Source: Mycobacterium sp. DL440 (GTDB lineage: Bacteria > Actinomycetota > Actinomycetes > Mycobacteriales > Mycobacteriaceae). From it: DNA of 64,000 nt. Made by a program: the position numbers and the translations under genes. Shown here one piece after another: positions 9,516-17,944 of the stretch (positions are counted from its first letter, which is position 1; each line of letters begins with the position of its first letter). The stretch spans positions 1,633,096-1,697,095 of the forward strand of contig NZ_CP050191.1 of NCBI RefSeq assembly GCF_011745145.1, written 5' to 3'. The notes beneath the pieces were generated by a model. The model did no database searches and was not told the origin of the DNA. It saw only the letters and a program-made list of their open reading frames with translations.

Positions 9516-11852
9516 ATGACTAGGCCGGGAGCGAGGCTGAACGCAGCCGTGTGGCGGTTGGCGGTCGGCCTGCTCGCACTCGTAGTCGCTGCTTTGGTGG
9601 TGCCGGCGGTGGCTTCGGCCACCCCGGAGTCAGATGCCGACGCGGCTGTCACCGCCGCCTGGGAGGCCAACGGCGGCGACGGCGGCCCGCTGGGGCCGCG
9701 GCAGGGTGGCGTGTACGCGGTGGGTTCTGGCTTCGCGCAGAACTACTCCGGGGGAAAGATGTTTTTCACCCCGGCGACCGGTGCTCATTTCATGCAGGGC
9801 GCAATCCTGGACAAATACGAGTCGTTGGGCGGTCCGGCCGACGGCGACATGGGATTCCCCACCATCGATGAGGGCGCCGGGCGTGCCGCCGACAGCCGCA
9901 ACTCGACCCTGAGCGCGCCGGACAACCCGGTCATCTTCTGGACGCCGTCCACCGGCGCCCGGGTGGTACGGGGTGCCATCAACGCCGCGTGGGACAAGCT
10001 CGGTGGCTCCGCCGGAGTGCTGGGCGTGCCCTCCGACGACGAAATGTTCAACGGCGATGTGATCTCACAGAAGTTCACCGGCGGTGAGATTTCCTGGAAC
10101 CGCAAGACCAAGGCATTCACCACGGAGCCGACGGACCTGGCCGACCAGCTCGCCGGCCTGGACGTACCGTCGGATCCCGCTTCGGCGATCGCCGCCGCGC
10201 GTCGCGAGGCAGGCGGCGTGATGGGACCACTGGGAGCCAAGGACGGCGACCAGTATCCGATCGGTGACGGCGGGTTCGGCCAGAAGTACGCCGGCGGCCA
10301 GATCTTCTACAGCCCGGCCACCGGAGCCAACGCCATCACCGGTCAGCTGCTCGAGAAGTACGAAAGCGTCGGTGGCCCCGAAGGTGATCTGGGCTTCCCG
10401 ACCGCCGGCGAGTCCGAGGGCGGGTTGGGTCCCAACAGCCGGATCAGCACCTTCGCCGCTGCCGACAACCCCGTCATCTTCTGGACTCCCGATTACGGCG
10501 CGGTGATCGTGCGGGGCGCGATGAATGCGGCCTGGGAGAAGCTCGGAGGGGCGAAGGGCGCATTGGGCGCTCCCATGGCCGACCAGACCGAAGACGGCAG
10601 TGTCGTCAGCCAGCGGTTCAGCGGGGGAGCGATCTCGTGGGACCGCGACGCCAACAAGTTCACCACCGAGCCGTCAAAACTCGCGTCAGAATTGAGTGGC
10701 CTGCAGGTTCCTGGACTCGGTCAGACATCGGCCTCGGGGCCGCAGCCTTCCGATTCGGACGCCAAGAAGCCGTTCGCCTGGCATTGGAGCTGGTGGTGGC
10801 TGATCGCCGTGGTTCCGGTTGTGCTGCTCGCAGGGCTGATCGTGGGGGCCGCGCTGTGGCACCGTCGCCGTGCCGGTGGCGACGACGACTTCGATCATGA
10901 CCCGTTCGACGATGACTACGACGGCGGACCCGGGGATTCCTACGACGAGGACCGTTACGACGACGCCCGCTACGGCTCGCGTGGGTACGACCACGATGAG
11001 TACGGCGATGATCGCGGCTCGGATGCGGCGAGCGGCTATGGGCCGCGCGCTGCCTACGGCGGCGAGGCCGCGACGGCGCGGTTCGCCGGGCCTGGTGAGG
11101 AATCGGCAGGGGCGGGGTCTCCGTACGACGGGCCCACCGATATCGCCATCCCGGTCAGTCAATGGGCCGCCCCGCACGGAGCGGCCAGTGGTTACGGGGT
11201 GCCAGGCGAGGACGAGGAACCGCCGGAGGATTCCTCGCAACTGGCCGGCCCGGAACAGGGTTTCGACGACTATGGCGATGATGACGACTATGACGATGAC
11301 GATTTCGAGGACGACGACTTCGACGACGAGGACCTCGATACGCCCATCGACGCCGACTTCGAGGAAGTCGCCGAGGGCGAGGACGTCGACGACATCGAAG
11401 CGGAGCTGGAGGACGAGGACGAGGACGAGGGCCTGACGGGCATCGGATCCCTCGGCGGTCCGGTCGGGGGAGAGCGCGGGGCGCAGGGTTTCGCGGCGCT
11501 GAGCGGACTGGCGGTGCCGAGCGATCAGGACAACGTCGACACCGCGCCGACCCGCGTCATCACCCAGGCCGAGGCTTACAGCGGTGAGGCCTACGGCAAT
11601 GAGGCCCACGGCGGTGAAGCCCACAGCGGGCGACATGCCGCCATCGAACTCGACGAGATACCCAGTGCCACCGCCATCCATCTGCCGTTGGAGGACCCAC
11701 ACCGCGCACCGGAGGGCTATCCGATCAAGGCGGACACCAAGTCTGGTCGGTACTGGGCACCAGACAGCAGTGAGTACGACGACGCAGTGGCCGAGATCTG
11801 GTTCGCCAGTGAAGAATTCGCCCGCACGAACGGGTTTGTGCGGACGGACTGA
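9516..11852 (+). CDS. LGFP-repeat cell-envelope protein with acidic tail and C-terminal sunset-like domain
   Basis: Start chosen at the ATG at 9516 because GGGAGG lies just upstream and a signal peptide follows (residues 1-35, cleavage near VASAT); the open frame continues upstream without homology. The 778-residue protein has two similar ~190-residue blocks of LGFP-type repeats (about 45-235 and 235-410), which bind cell-wall glycans in related proteins. A membrane helix follows (about 425-449: WWLIAVVPVVLLAGLIV), then a very acidic Asp/Glu/Tyr/Gly-rich stretch (455-660) and a compact C-terminal domain (from about 735: YPIKADTKSGRYWAP, ending EEFARTNGFVRTD) resembling sunset domains. It sits where Rv2721c lies next to lexA. 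The acidic tail would be cytoplasmic. Confidence 0.85.
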   Translation: MTRPGARLNAAVWRLAVGLLALVVAALVVPAVASATPESDADAAVTAAWEANGGDGGPLGPRQGGVYAVGSGFAQNYSGGKMFFTPATGAHFMQGAILDKYESLGGPADGDMGFPTIDEGAGRAADSRNSTLSAPDNPVIFWTPSTGARVVRGAINAAWDKLGGSAGVLGVPSDDEMFNGDVISQKFTGGEISWNRKTKAFTTEPTDLADQLAGLDVPSDPASAIAAARREAGGVMGPLGAKDGDQYPIGDGGFGQKYAGGQIFYSPATGANAITGQLLEKYESVGGPEGDLGFPTAGESEGGLGPNSRISTFAAADNPVIFWTPDYGAVIVRGAMNAAWEKLGGAKGALGAPMADQTEDGSVVSQRFSGGAISWDRDANKFTTEPSKLASELSGLQVPGLGQTSASGPQPSDSDAKKPFAWHWSWWWLIAVVPVVLLAGLIVGAALWHRRRAGGDDDFDHDPFDDDYDGGPGDSYDEDRYDDARYGSRGYDHDEYGDDRGSDAASGYGPRAAYGGEAATARFAGPGEESAGAGSPYDGPTDIAIPVSQWAAPHGAASGYGVPGEDEEPPEDSSQLAGPEQGFDDYGDDDDYDDDDFEDDDFDDEDLDTPIDADFEEVAEGEDVDDIEAELEDEDEDEGLTGIGSLGGPVGGERGAQGFAALSGLAVPSDQDNVDTAPTRVITQAEAYSGEAYGNEAHGGEAHSGRHAAIELDEIPSATAIHLPLEDPHRAPEGYPIKADTKSGRYWAPDSSEYDDAVAEIWFASEEFARTNGFVRTD

Positions 11853-11857
11853 GCGGC

Positions 11858-11890
11858 AGGACCCGGCAACTATCCGGTGCAGCGGGTCCT
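11858..11890. terminator. Weak hairpin between convergent LGFP gene and lexA
   Basis: AGGACCC (11858-11864) and GGGTCCT (11884-11890) can pair across a 19-nt loop in the 50-bp gap between two convergent genes. No T-run is present. It could serve both strands, but the long loop makes the call tentative. Confidence 0.3.
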
Positions 11891-11902
11891 ACCTCCGGTC
11901 GG

Positions 11903-12622
11903 TCAGATCTTGCGGATCACGGTGACGACCTTGCCGAGCACCGCGGCGTCGTTGCCCGGGATCGGGTCGTATGCCGGGTTGTGCGGCATCAGCCAAACCT
12001 GACCGCGGGTCCGCTTGAACGTCTTGACCGTGGCTTCGCCGTCGATCATGGCTGCCACGATGTCGCCGTTGTCGGCCACACTCTGCTGGCGTACCACCAC
12101 CCAGTCACCGTCACAGATGGCGGCATCGACCATCGAGTCGCCGACGACCTTGAGCAGGAAGAGCGACCCTTCGCCGACCAGTTCGCGGGGCAACGGGAAG
12201 ACGTCCTCGACGGCCTGCTCGGCCAGGATGGGGCCGCCTGCGGCGATACGTCCCAGGACCGGCACGAAGGTCGGTTCGGGTAGCGCGTCGGAGCCGGCCA
12301 CTTCGGTGGACACCAGCGCGGCGGCCGCCGGATCGTCGGCGGCGCGCACGTCAACCGCGCGCGGGCGATTGGGGTCCCGACGCAGGTAACCCTTGCGTTC
12401 CAGGGTGCGCAACTGATGGGCGACCGACGACGTCGAGGTCAAACCGACCGCATCGCCGATCTCGCGGATGCTCGGCGGGTAGCCGCGACTGTTCACCGAC
12501 GCGCGGATCACATCGAGAATGGTGCGTTGCCGGTCGGTGAGCCCCTCGGCCCGGCGTGGACCCGCGCCGTCCGATCCGGCCGGGCTGTCGGTGTTGCCGT
12601 CCCTGCTGCGGTCGTCGCTCAT
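11903..12622 (-). CDS. lexA: SOS transcriptional repressor LexA
   Basis: Represses DNA-damage genes and cleaves itself when RecA filaments form. The 239-residue protein has an N-terminal winged helix (about 28-90: [28 protein letters not shown]), the cleavage site Ala128-Gly129 in RIAAGGPI, catalytic Ser163 in GDSMVDAAI and Lys200 in EATVKTFKR. The ATG at 12622 was chosen because the protein aligns from there; upstream in-frame sequence has no family similarity and carries the SOS box. It is divergent from chiZ, sharing a 243-bp control region. Confidence 0.96.
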   Translation of the reverse strand: MSDDRSRDGNTDSPAGSDGAGPRRAEGLTDRQRTILDVIRASVNSRGYPPSIREIGDAVGLTSTSSVAHQLRTLERKGYLRRDPNRPRAVDVRAADDPAAAALVSTEVAGSDALPEPTFVPVLGRIAAGGPILAEQAVEDVFPLPRELVGEGSLFLLKVVGDSMVDAAICDGDWVVVRQQSVADNGDIVAAMIDGEATVKTFKRTRGQVWLMPHNPAYDPIPGNDAAVLGKVVTVIRKI

Positions 12623-12654
12623 GGGGCCGAATGTAGTCGTTGATCGAACATTAA

Positions 12655-12670
12655 TCAAACATGTGTTCGA
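12655..12670. promoter_or_regulatory. SOS (LexA) box upstream of lexA
   Basis: TCAAACATGTGTTCGA differs at one position from the mycobacterial SOS consensus TCGAAC-N4-GTTCGA. It lies 33 nt upstream of the lexA ATG, consistent with autorepression. Confidence 0.8.
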
Positions 12671-12782
12671 CGCGTGTTGCGCGCGTGTCTGCTGGTGGGG
12701 CGCGTGGACAGGTGATTCCGCGTCGTGCGCGGGGTTGGCGGCCCGAACTTGTCGGTGCCCTGTTCTATCGTTTGGCCACAGT

Positions 12783-12798
12783 TCGATCACATGTTCTA
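12783..12798. promoter_or_regulatory. Second, degenerate SOS-like box upstream of chiZ
   Basis: TCGATCACATGTTCTA matches the SOS consensus at 10 of 12 defined positions. It is 67 nt upstream of the chiZ start. A further perfect palindrome TGTTCGAACA occurs at 12822-12831, built from the same half-site in inverted order and not a standard SOS box. Confidence 0.5.
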
Positions 12799-12865
12799 TC
12801 CATCGAACACCTGAGCGAGTATGTTCGAACACAAGAGCGAAACCGCCCCACTGAAAGGCAGTCAG

Positions 12866-13393
12866 ATGGCGATCATCGATATCCCCGCGGATAGCCGTTC
12901 CCGCGCTGTTCGGGCCGTGCCGCAGTCCCCGCCGCAGCGGTGCCGGGCCCGCGGCGGCGCCGGCACCAGAGGCAGCGCCACCTTCGGTACCGGTACGGCC
13001 AGGCCGGTGCGCCGGGTGCAGCGGCCGGCACCCGACCGCCCGTCCGCCGGCGCGGTCCGCTACCGCGGAACCGGAGTGCTGATGTCGCGGGCATCGCATC
13101 GCAGTCGGCCCATCACGCCGATGACCACCGTGTTGCTGGCCCTCGTCGCCGCCGGTATCACGGTGTGGCTTGGCCTGGTGGCCCAATTCGGTGGGGTGAT
13201 GGGGGCCGAGACCCCGACGCCGACCGAGCTCGCGGTGGTCCAGGTGAAATCGGGGGAGACACTGCAGCAGGTGGCGCGCCGGGTGGCCCCGGATGCCCCG
13301 GTATCCCGGGTCGTCGAGCAGATCCGTGACCTCAACCAACTCGAATCCGCGGCGGTCGACTCCGGGCAGACATTGCTTGCGCCGGTTGGCTGA
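12866..13393 (+). CDS. chiZ: LysM-domain membrane protein ChiZ (Rv2719c-like), SOS-linked cell-division regulator
   Basis: A 175-residue protein with an Arg/Pro/Ala-rich cytoplasmic N-terminus (1-80), one membrane helix (about 86-108) and a C-terminal LysM domain (123-173: [16 protein letters not shown], ending [10 protein letters not shown]). ChiZ of M. tuberculosis is a damage-induced peptidoglycan hydrolase/division modulator next to lexA; position, topology and length (165 aa there) agree. The ATG at 12866 follows GAAAGG at 12853-12858; in-frame codons further upstream run back into the control region and were rejected. The shared SOS-box region suggests LexA control. nrdR follows in the same direction. 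Confidence 0.88.
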   Translation: MAIIDIPADSRSRAVRAVPQSPPQRCRARGGAGTRGSATFGTGTARPVRRVQRPAPDRPSAGAVRYRGTGVLMSRASHRSRPITPMTTVLLALVAAGITVWLGLVAQFGGVMGAETPTPTELAVVQVKSGETLQQVARRVAPDAPVSRVVEQIRDLNQLESAAVDSGQTLLAPVG

Positions 13394-13557
13394 GCAGTGG
13401 TATGTCTGCTGAATCGTCCTGGCCGGCAGCCACACTGGCCGGTGTCGGAGTGAACACCTACACGCCACTGGACCCGGCGGTGAGTCTCCCGCGCGCATCG
13501 CGGGTACGCTCAAGGGCGCTCGAACTAGTTGTCCGGCGGCATGGCGAAGGAGCGGTA

Positions 13558-14013
13558 ATGCATTGTCCGTTCTGCCGTCATCCTGATTCGCGTGTGGTCG
13601 ATTCCCGCGAGACCGACGAGGGCCAGGCCATCCGGCGCCGGCGATCATGCCCGGAGTGCGGACGTCGGTTCACCACCGTGGAGACCGCGGTGCTGGCCGT
13701 GGTGAAGCGCAGCGGGGTGACTGAGCCCTTCAGCCGGGAGAAGGTCATCCGTGGAGTGCGCCGGTCCTGTCAGGGCAGGCAGGTCGACGACGATGCGCTC
13801 AATGTTTTGGCGCAGAAGGTCGAGGACGCCGTCCGCGGCCTCGGCACTCCGGAGATCCCCAGCCATGAGGTCGGCCTGGCGATTCTCGGACCGCTCCGCG
13901 AACTTGACGAGGTCGCCTACCTGAGATTCGCCTCGGTGTACCGGTCGTTCTCGTCAGCCGACGACTTCGAGCGCGAGATCGAGGCGCTGCGGGCACACCG
14001 CGCCGAGGCGTAA
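13558..14013 (+). CDS. nrdR: Transcriptional repressor NrdR
   Basis: Represses ribonucleotide reductase genes in response to (d)ATP. The 151-residue protein begins [19 protein letters not shown] with an N-terminal zinc ribbon (Cys3, Cys6, Cys31, Cys34 in CPECGRRF) followed by an ATP-cone domain (about 47-137: [19 protein letters not shown]). AAGGAG at 13547-13552 places the start at 13558; in-frame sequence further upstream has no NrdR similarity. Its place directly after lexA/chiZ is as in M. tuberculosis (Rv2718c). Confidence 0.95.
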   Translation: MHCPFCRHPDSRVVDSRETDEGQAIRRRRSCPECGRRFTTVETAVLAVVKRSGVTEPFSREKVIRGVRRSCQGRQVDDDALNVLAQKVEDAVRGLGTPEIPSHEVGLAILGPLRELDEVAYLRFASVYRSFSSADDFEREIEALRAHRAEA

Positions 14014-14014
14014 T

Positions 14015-14701
14015 TCAGTCCAGTTGGGCGGTGCCGTCATTGACGACGTGGCCGGCCAGACGAACCCAGCCCTCCGGACTCCAGCGGGTCTCGATCACCG
14101 AACCCTTCCCCTGGATGATCGTCAGGTCCCGGCTCAGGTAATCCGTCATCCGTACCGCCGCGGCTCCGGTCGCCTCGTCCTCGGGGATCCCCAGGTGCGG
14201 GGCGAACGACCTGGCTCGCAGCGTGCCGTGCGCCTTGTCGATCCAGGCCCACAGGTAGTTCTCGTCGGCCTCGGCGAAATCATCGGGCTCGGCGGCGAGC
14301 AGTTCGTCGACGGAAGTCAAGTCATGGATTGCGAACTCCGGTGCCCATTCCGAGCGGGCATTGACCGCGGCGCGATCGCCGTCGTATTCCACCTGGATGA
14401 GTCCGGCCGGCACCCGCAATGTGTTGACGGGCAGGCCGGTTTCGCGCAGCCACCACGATGCGCCGACCGTGGGATGTCCGGCGAACGGCAGCTCCGCGAC
14501 CGGGGTGAAGATGTGGGCACTGGCCGAGTTGCCGCCGGGCTGCGGCAGATCGATGAATACCGTTTCGCTGTAACCCAATTCGGTGGCTATCCGTTGGCGA
14601 TCGCCCGGGGCGACAGTGCTGTTGTCCACCACGCCCAGCGGATTGCCGTGCTTGCCGTCTGAGTCGGTGAATACCCGTAACACGGTGACGTCGATCGCCA
14701 T
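14015..14701 (-). CDS. PhzF-family isomerase-like protein (Rv2716-like)
   Basis: A 228-residue member of the PhzF/diaminopimelate-epimerase fold, matching Rv2716 in length and position. Conserved elements are the N-terminal [19 protein letters not shown], the YSETVF motif that holds the putative catalytic Glu, [16 protein letters not shown], and [14 protein letters not shown] near the end. It is shorter than full-length PhzF (about 280 aa). The substrate is unknown. An in-frame GTG immediately before the ATG is an alternative start. The gene ends 1 nt from nrdR (convergent) and starts 9 nt after the upstream hydrolase stop, so these two genes are probably co-transcribed. Confidence 0.88.
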   Translation of the reverse strand: MAIDVTVLRVFTDSDGKHGNPLGVVDNSTVAPGDRQRIATELGYSETVFIDLPQPGGNSASAHIFTPVAELPFAGHPTVGASWWLRETGLPVNTLRVPAGLIQVEYDGDRAAVNARSEWAPEFAIHDLTSVDELLAAEPDDFAEADENYLWAWIDKAHGTLRARSFAPHLGIPEDEATGAAAVRMTDYLSRDLTIIQGKGSVIETRWSPEGWVRLAGHVVNDGTAQLD

Positions 14702-14710
14702 CACCCGATG

Positions 14711-15733
14711 CTACGTCGCGCTGCGTTCGTCGGCGTCCATCGCGTCGAGCACCGCGGTCTGAGTGTCGAGTGATCCGCTCATCGCCGATTCGCTCAACCC
14801 GGCGCGCAGCAGACTGCGCAGGTGATCCTGATCGTAGACCGACGGTTCGGTCGAGTCGATGAAGCGTTCGACCACCTCGACGAAGCGTTCGGGATCGTCA
14901 TGGAAGGGAAAATGCCCGGATCCGGAGAAGATCTCCAACTGGGAACCGGGCATTGCGGCGTGGGCCATCTGAGCATGGCTGACCGGGATGACCGAATCGC
15001 GTTCGCCCCAGATCAACTGGACGGGAACGGATTCGGTCAAGTAACAGCGATCCAGCATGGTTACCACCTGGCCACGCCAATCCACGACAGCGCGCAGGGT
15101 CCGGGCGAACGCCGCCGATGCCGTCGGCTCCGGCAGATCGGCGAGGATGCGCACCATGTCGGGGATGTCGCGTCCCAGGCCGGTTGTGCCCAACAAGGTG
15201 CCTGCCGCCCGACCGGCCAGTTGCAACACCGGCAGCACGAGGGGCAGGCGCAGCAGCGCCAGCGCCTCACTGCCCATCGGGAGTGAGGCGACCCGCAACG
15301 CCACGTTGACATCCTTGGTGACCCCGCCGGAGCCCACGAGGATGAGACGCTCCACGAGCTGCGGGAATTGGTAGGCGAACTGCATGGCCACGCCACCGCC
15401 CAGCGAATGACCGACCACGGTCACCCGGTCGATGTCGAGCACGGTGAGTAGGTCGCGCATGCCGTTGGCGTAGGCCGCGACCGAGTAGTCCGCACGCGGC
15501 TTGTCGGAGCTGCCGTGGCCGAGCAGGTCCGGCGCGATGACGGTGAACCGTTGCGCCAGCGTCGATTGCACGGTGTGCCAGGTGGTGGAGTTGTCACCGA
15601 TGCCGTGGATCAGCAGGATCGCCGGCCCGGACCCGGCGACTCGGAATGCCCGCCGATATCCGTGGATCGTCCGGTATTCGAGCGTCGGGGTGAGCTCGCG
15701 AACAGTCCGCAAATGGGGTTTGCGCTCGGTCAT
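14711..15733 (-). CDS. Alpha/beta-fold hydrolase (Rv2715-like)
   Basis: A 340-residue hydrolase with the oxyanion segment LLIHGIGDNSTTWH, nucleophile Ser110 in VVGHSLGGG, and a late His in SGSGHFPFHDDPERF. Length (341 aa in Rv2715) and position agree. The ATG at 15733 was preferred to an in-frame TTG 9 nt upstream. No signal peptide is seen. Substrate unknown; the fold fits esterases, C-C hydrolases and haloperoxidase-like enzymes. It heads a unit with the PhzF-like gene. Confidence 0.88.
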   Translation of the reverse strand: MTERKPHLRTVRELTPTLEYRTIHGYRRAFRVAGSGPAILLIHGIGDNSTTWHTVQSTLAQRFTVIAPDLLGHGSSDKPRADYSVAAYANGMRDLLTVLDIDRVTVVGHSLGGGVAMQFAYQFPQLVERLILVGSGGVTKDVNVALRVASLPMGSEALALLRLPLVLPVLQLAGRAAGTLLGTTGLGRDIPDMVRILADLPEPTASAAFARTLRAVVDWRGQVVTMLDRCYLTESVPVQLIWGERDSVIPVSHAQMAHAAMPGSQLEIFSGSGHFPFHDDPERFVEVVERFIDSTEPSVYDQDHLRSLLRAGLSESAMSGSLDTQTAVLDAMDADERSAT

Positions 15734-15769
15734 GCTGGTCAACCTCGCCCTCGGCCCGGCGTCGGGCTG

Positions 15770-16795
15770 TTATGAGTGGTTGTCGCCGTTCGGGAAGCCG
15801 TCGCCGAAGCCGTCCCGTCCGTCTTTGTACCTGTCGTCTTTGAACTTGTCACCGGTCTGCTGGGCGAGGAACCGTTCGAACTCGGCTCCGAGCTCGTCAC
15901 CGCTGGGTAGTTCCTCGTCGCGCGCCAGCAGAGACCGATTTTCCTGTGCGGCAACGAACGCATCGTACTGGCGCTCCAACCCGGTCACCACCTGAGCCAC
16001 CTCAGCGCTGGCCTCCACCTGCTCGTTGATCTTGCCGTACACCTCGGCTCCAGCCTCGGACAGTTTCTCCAGCGGCAGTTGTAGCGAACCGGTCCGGGCC
16101 ACTTCGGCCAGCAGCGCCTCGGCGGCCGGCGGGTAGGCCGTCTGGGCCAGGTAGTGCGGCACGTGCACGGTGTAACCCACCACCTCATGCCCGTGCTGGG
16201 CCATGCGGAACTCCAGCAGGTTGGAAACGCTCGCCGGAACCTGGACTTCGCCGACCCACGGGGTGTGGTCGGTGATCAGCTCCTTGTCGTTGGCGTGCGC
16301 GGTGAGCATGACGGGGCGGGTGTGGGGCACCGCCATCGGAATGGTGCCGAGGCCGATCACCTGTCGCACTCCCAGCTGCTCGGCGAGCAGCCGCACCGCG
16401 GTGATGAACCGCTCCCACCGGAGGTCCGGCTCCAGGCCGGCCAGCAGCAGAAACGGTGTGCCCACACCGTCGTGCAGGGCGTACAGGTTCAGCTCGGGTT
16501 CCTCGTAGCTGGTGAAATGGTCGGTCTTGAAGGTCATCAGCGGCCGGCGCGACCGGTAGTCGAGCAGCTCGTCGATGGCGAAGGAGGCCACCAGTTCGGT
16601 GTCGAGGGTGTCCTTGAGATGCTCGGCGGCCAGTCGGATCGCATGGCCGGCATCGGAGAACCCCTCCAGGGCGTGGATCAGCACCGGGCCGCGGCCATCA
16701 GAAGACGACAGCTGTGGCGCCGGGAACTCAAGCTCGTACATGCCGCTCTGGTCGGGCTGGTAGTGCTGGTCGGGGGTGTCGCTGCTGTCGGTCAT
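15770..16795 (-). CDS. PAC2-family protein (Rv2714-like)
   Basis: A 341-residue protein of the PAC2/proteasome-assembly-chaperone-like family, the Rv2714 counterpart by position. Recognisable stretches are PVLIHALEGFSDAGHAIRLA near residue 37, LLLAGLEPDLRWERFI, and IGLGTIPMAVPHTRPV. The C-terminal ~40 residues are Asp/Gly/Lys-rich and probably disordered. PAC2 proteins in actinobacteria have no settled role; a link to protein turnover is only suggested by the fold. It reads in the same direction as the downstream hydrolase with a 36-nt gap. Confidence 0.87.
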   Translation of the reverse strand: MTDSSDTPDQHYQPDQSGMYELEFPAPQLSSSDGRGPVLIHALEGFSDAGHAIRLAAEHLKDTLDTELVASFAIDELLDYRSRRPLMTFKTDHFTSYEEPELNLYALHDGVGTPFLLLAGLEPDLRWERFITAVRLLAEQLGVRQVIGLGTIPMAVPHTRPVMLTAHANDKELITDHTPWVGEVQVPASVSNLLEFRMAQHGHEVVGYTVHVPHYLAQTAYPPAAEALLAEVARTGSLQLPLEKLSEAGAEVYGKINEQVEASAEVAQVVTGLERQYDAFVAAQENRSLLARDEELPSGDELGAEFERFLAQQTGDKFKDDRYKDGRDGFGDGFPNGDNHS

Positions 16796-16963
16796 CTCGC
16801 TTCGTCTCCTCGCTGCGGTAGGACGCTGTGACGGCCTACCGCCGTGTCATCTAGTGTCCCGCATACCCGGACCGGGGTTTCGTTCCGCCCCGCTTGTGCG
16901 TTCGAACGCGCCGGGCGGGGGTCGGCATTCCGGCGGTTATCTCCGCGATCAGGCAAAATCGTG

Positions 16964-17788
16964 ATGATGCGCGTGACCCGGTTGGCGAAGTTCACAGTCG
17001 CGGCGGCCGTGATGGCTGCCGCGACGGCCGCGTGCACCGTTCCGGGCACCACCGCCGGCGGGGCAGCAGCCAACCTCACGACGGCCCCACCGAGCAGCAC
17101 ACCGGCAGCGGCGAGCGCGTTGTCGCAGGCCGGGGTGGAGTCGGTGACCCCGGATCGGCGGGTGGGGGCGTTGTTCCTGGGCGACACCACGACGCATACC
17201 TGTAGTGGGTCGGTGTTGGCGAGCCCGTCGTCGGATCTGATCCTCACTGCAGCGCACTGCCTGCTGGACGGTGTCGACACGACGTTCGTCCCTGGTTTCG
17301 GTGCGGGCGCCGGTGACACCTGGCACGTCCGTAGCGTGTACCTGGACTCGCGTTGGCTCGCCAACCAGGACCCTCAGGCCGATTACGCGATCGTGCGGGT
17401 CAGCGGGGACTCCACCGCGAATCTGCTGGCCGACTCCGGTGGCGGTCTGGCCCTGGGGTCGGCGCCCGCGGCGGGAAGCCCGGTGACGGTGACTGGTTAT
17501 CCGATGGGTGAGGGCGGCAGCCCAATGGCGTGTCGGGGCGCGACCGAGTCGTCACTACAGGGGTACCCGGCCCTGGCCTGTGCGGGCGTGACCGATGGCT
17601 TCAGCGGTGCCCCATGGGTTTCGGGATCGACGGTTACCGGCTTGGTCGGCGGACTCGATGGCGGCGGCTGCGACGACGACGTGTCCTATTCACCGCGCTT
17701 CGACGACCGGATCGCCCGCTTGCTGGCCCGTGCCGAGGCCGGCGGGCCCGGCGACGCGGCGCCCGCGGCGCTGGAATCCGACTGCTAG
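16964..17788 (+). CDS. Trypsin-like serine protease, probable secreted lipoprotein
   Basis: A 274-residue chymotrypsin-fold protease with all three catalytic residues visible: His98 in LTAAHCL, Asp140 in DYAIVRV and Ser214 in DGFSGAPW. The Ser motif is GFSGAP instead of the usual GDSGGP. The N-terminus (MMRVTRLAKFTVAAAVM) is a signal peptide ending in ATAAC, a weak lipobox with Cys24. A Thr/Ala/Pro-rich linker precedes the catalytic domain. The ATG at 16964 (or the next at 16967) was chosen because the signal peptide begins there. It lies where sthA (Rv2713) is expected in M. tuberculosis, so this is a locus difference. Confidence 0.85.
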   Translation: MMRVTRLAKFTVAAAVMAAATAACTVPGTTAGGAAANLTTAPPSSTPAAASALSQAGVESVTPDRRVGALFLGDTTTHTCSGSVLASPSSDLILTAAHCLLDGVDTTFVPGFGAGAGDTWHVRSVYLDSRWLANQDPQADYAIVRVSGDSTANLLADSGGGLALGSAPAAGSPVTVTGYPMGEGGSPMACRGATESSLQGYPALACAGVTDGFSGAPWVSGSTVTGLVGGLDGGGCDDDVSYSPRFDDRIARLLARAEAGGPGDAAPAALESDC

Positions 17789-17823
17789 TAGCGGAACCGG
17801 TTGAGCGCGCGCAGCTTGTTCAT
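17785..17823 (-). pseudogene. Possible 3' remnant of sthA
   Basis: On the minus strand an open stretch ends MNKLRALNRFRY and a TAG stop. The C-terminus of soluble transhydrogenase SthA (E. coli: ..VAALNGLNRLF) is of this kind, and M. tuberculosis sthA (Rv2713) lies on this strand between the Rv2714 and Rv2712c counterparts, exactly here. Only about 12 codons remain, overlapping the protease stop, so the call is speculative. Confidence 0.25.
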
Positions 17824-17944
17824 CACGTTGGCCCCGGGTGAACACCGCCCCCGGGTTATCCCCAGCGCAGGGTCCATCCCCAACCGGCCACGACCGCCCG
17901 GTCGGGCGGCGGTTCGTGACGGCGCAAGTTGGCACCGTCGGGCC

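Noticed and set aside
10686..11702. Minus-strand frame of 338 codons opposite the LGFP acidic tail
   Set aside because: Val/Ile runs arise from the Asp codons of the acidic tail read in reverse; no independent similarity.
12623..13648. Upstream extension of the lexA frame to 581 codons
   Set aside because: The added part is opposite chiZ and crosses the SOS box; LexA similarity begins at the ATG at 12622.
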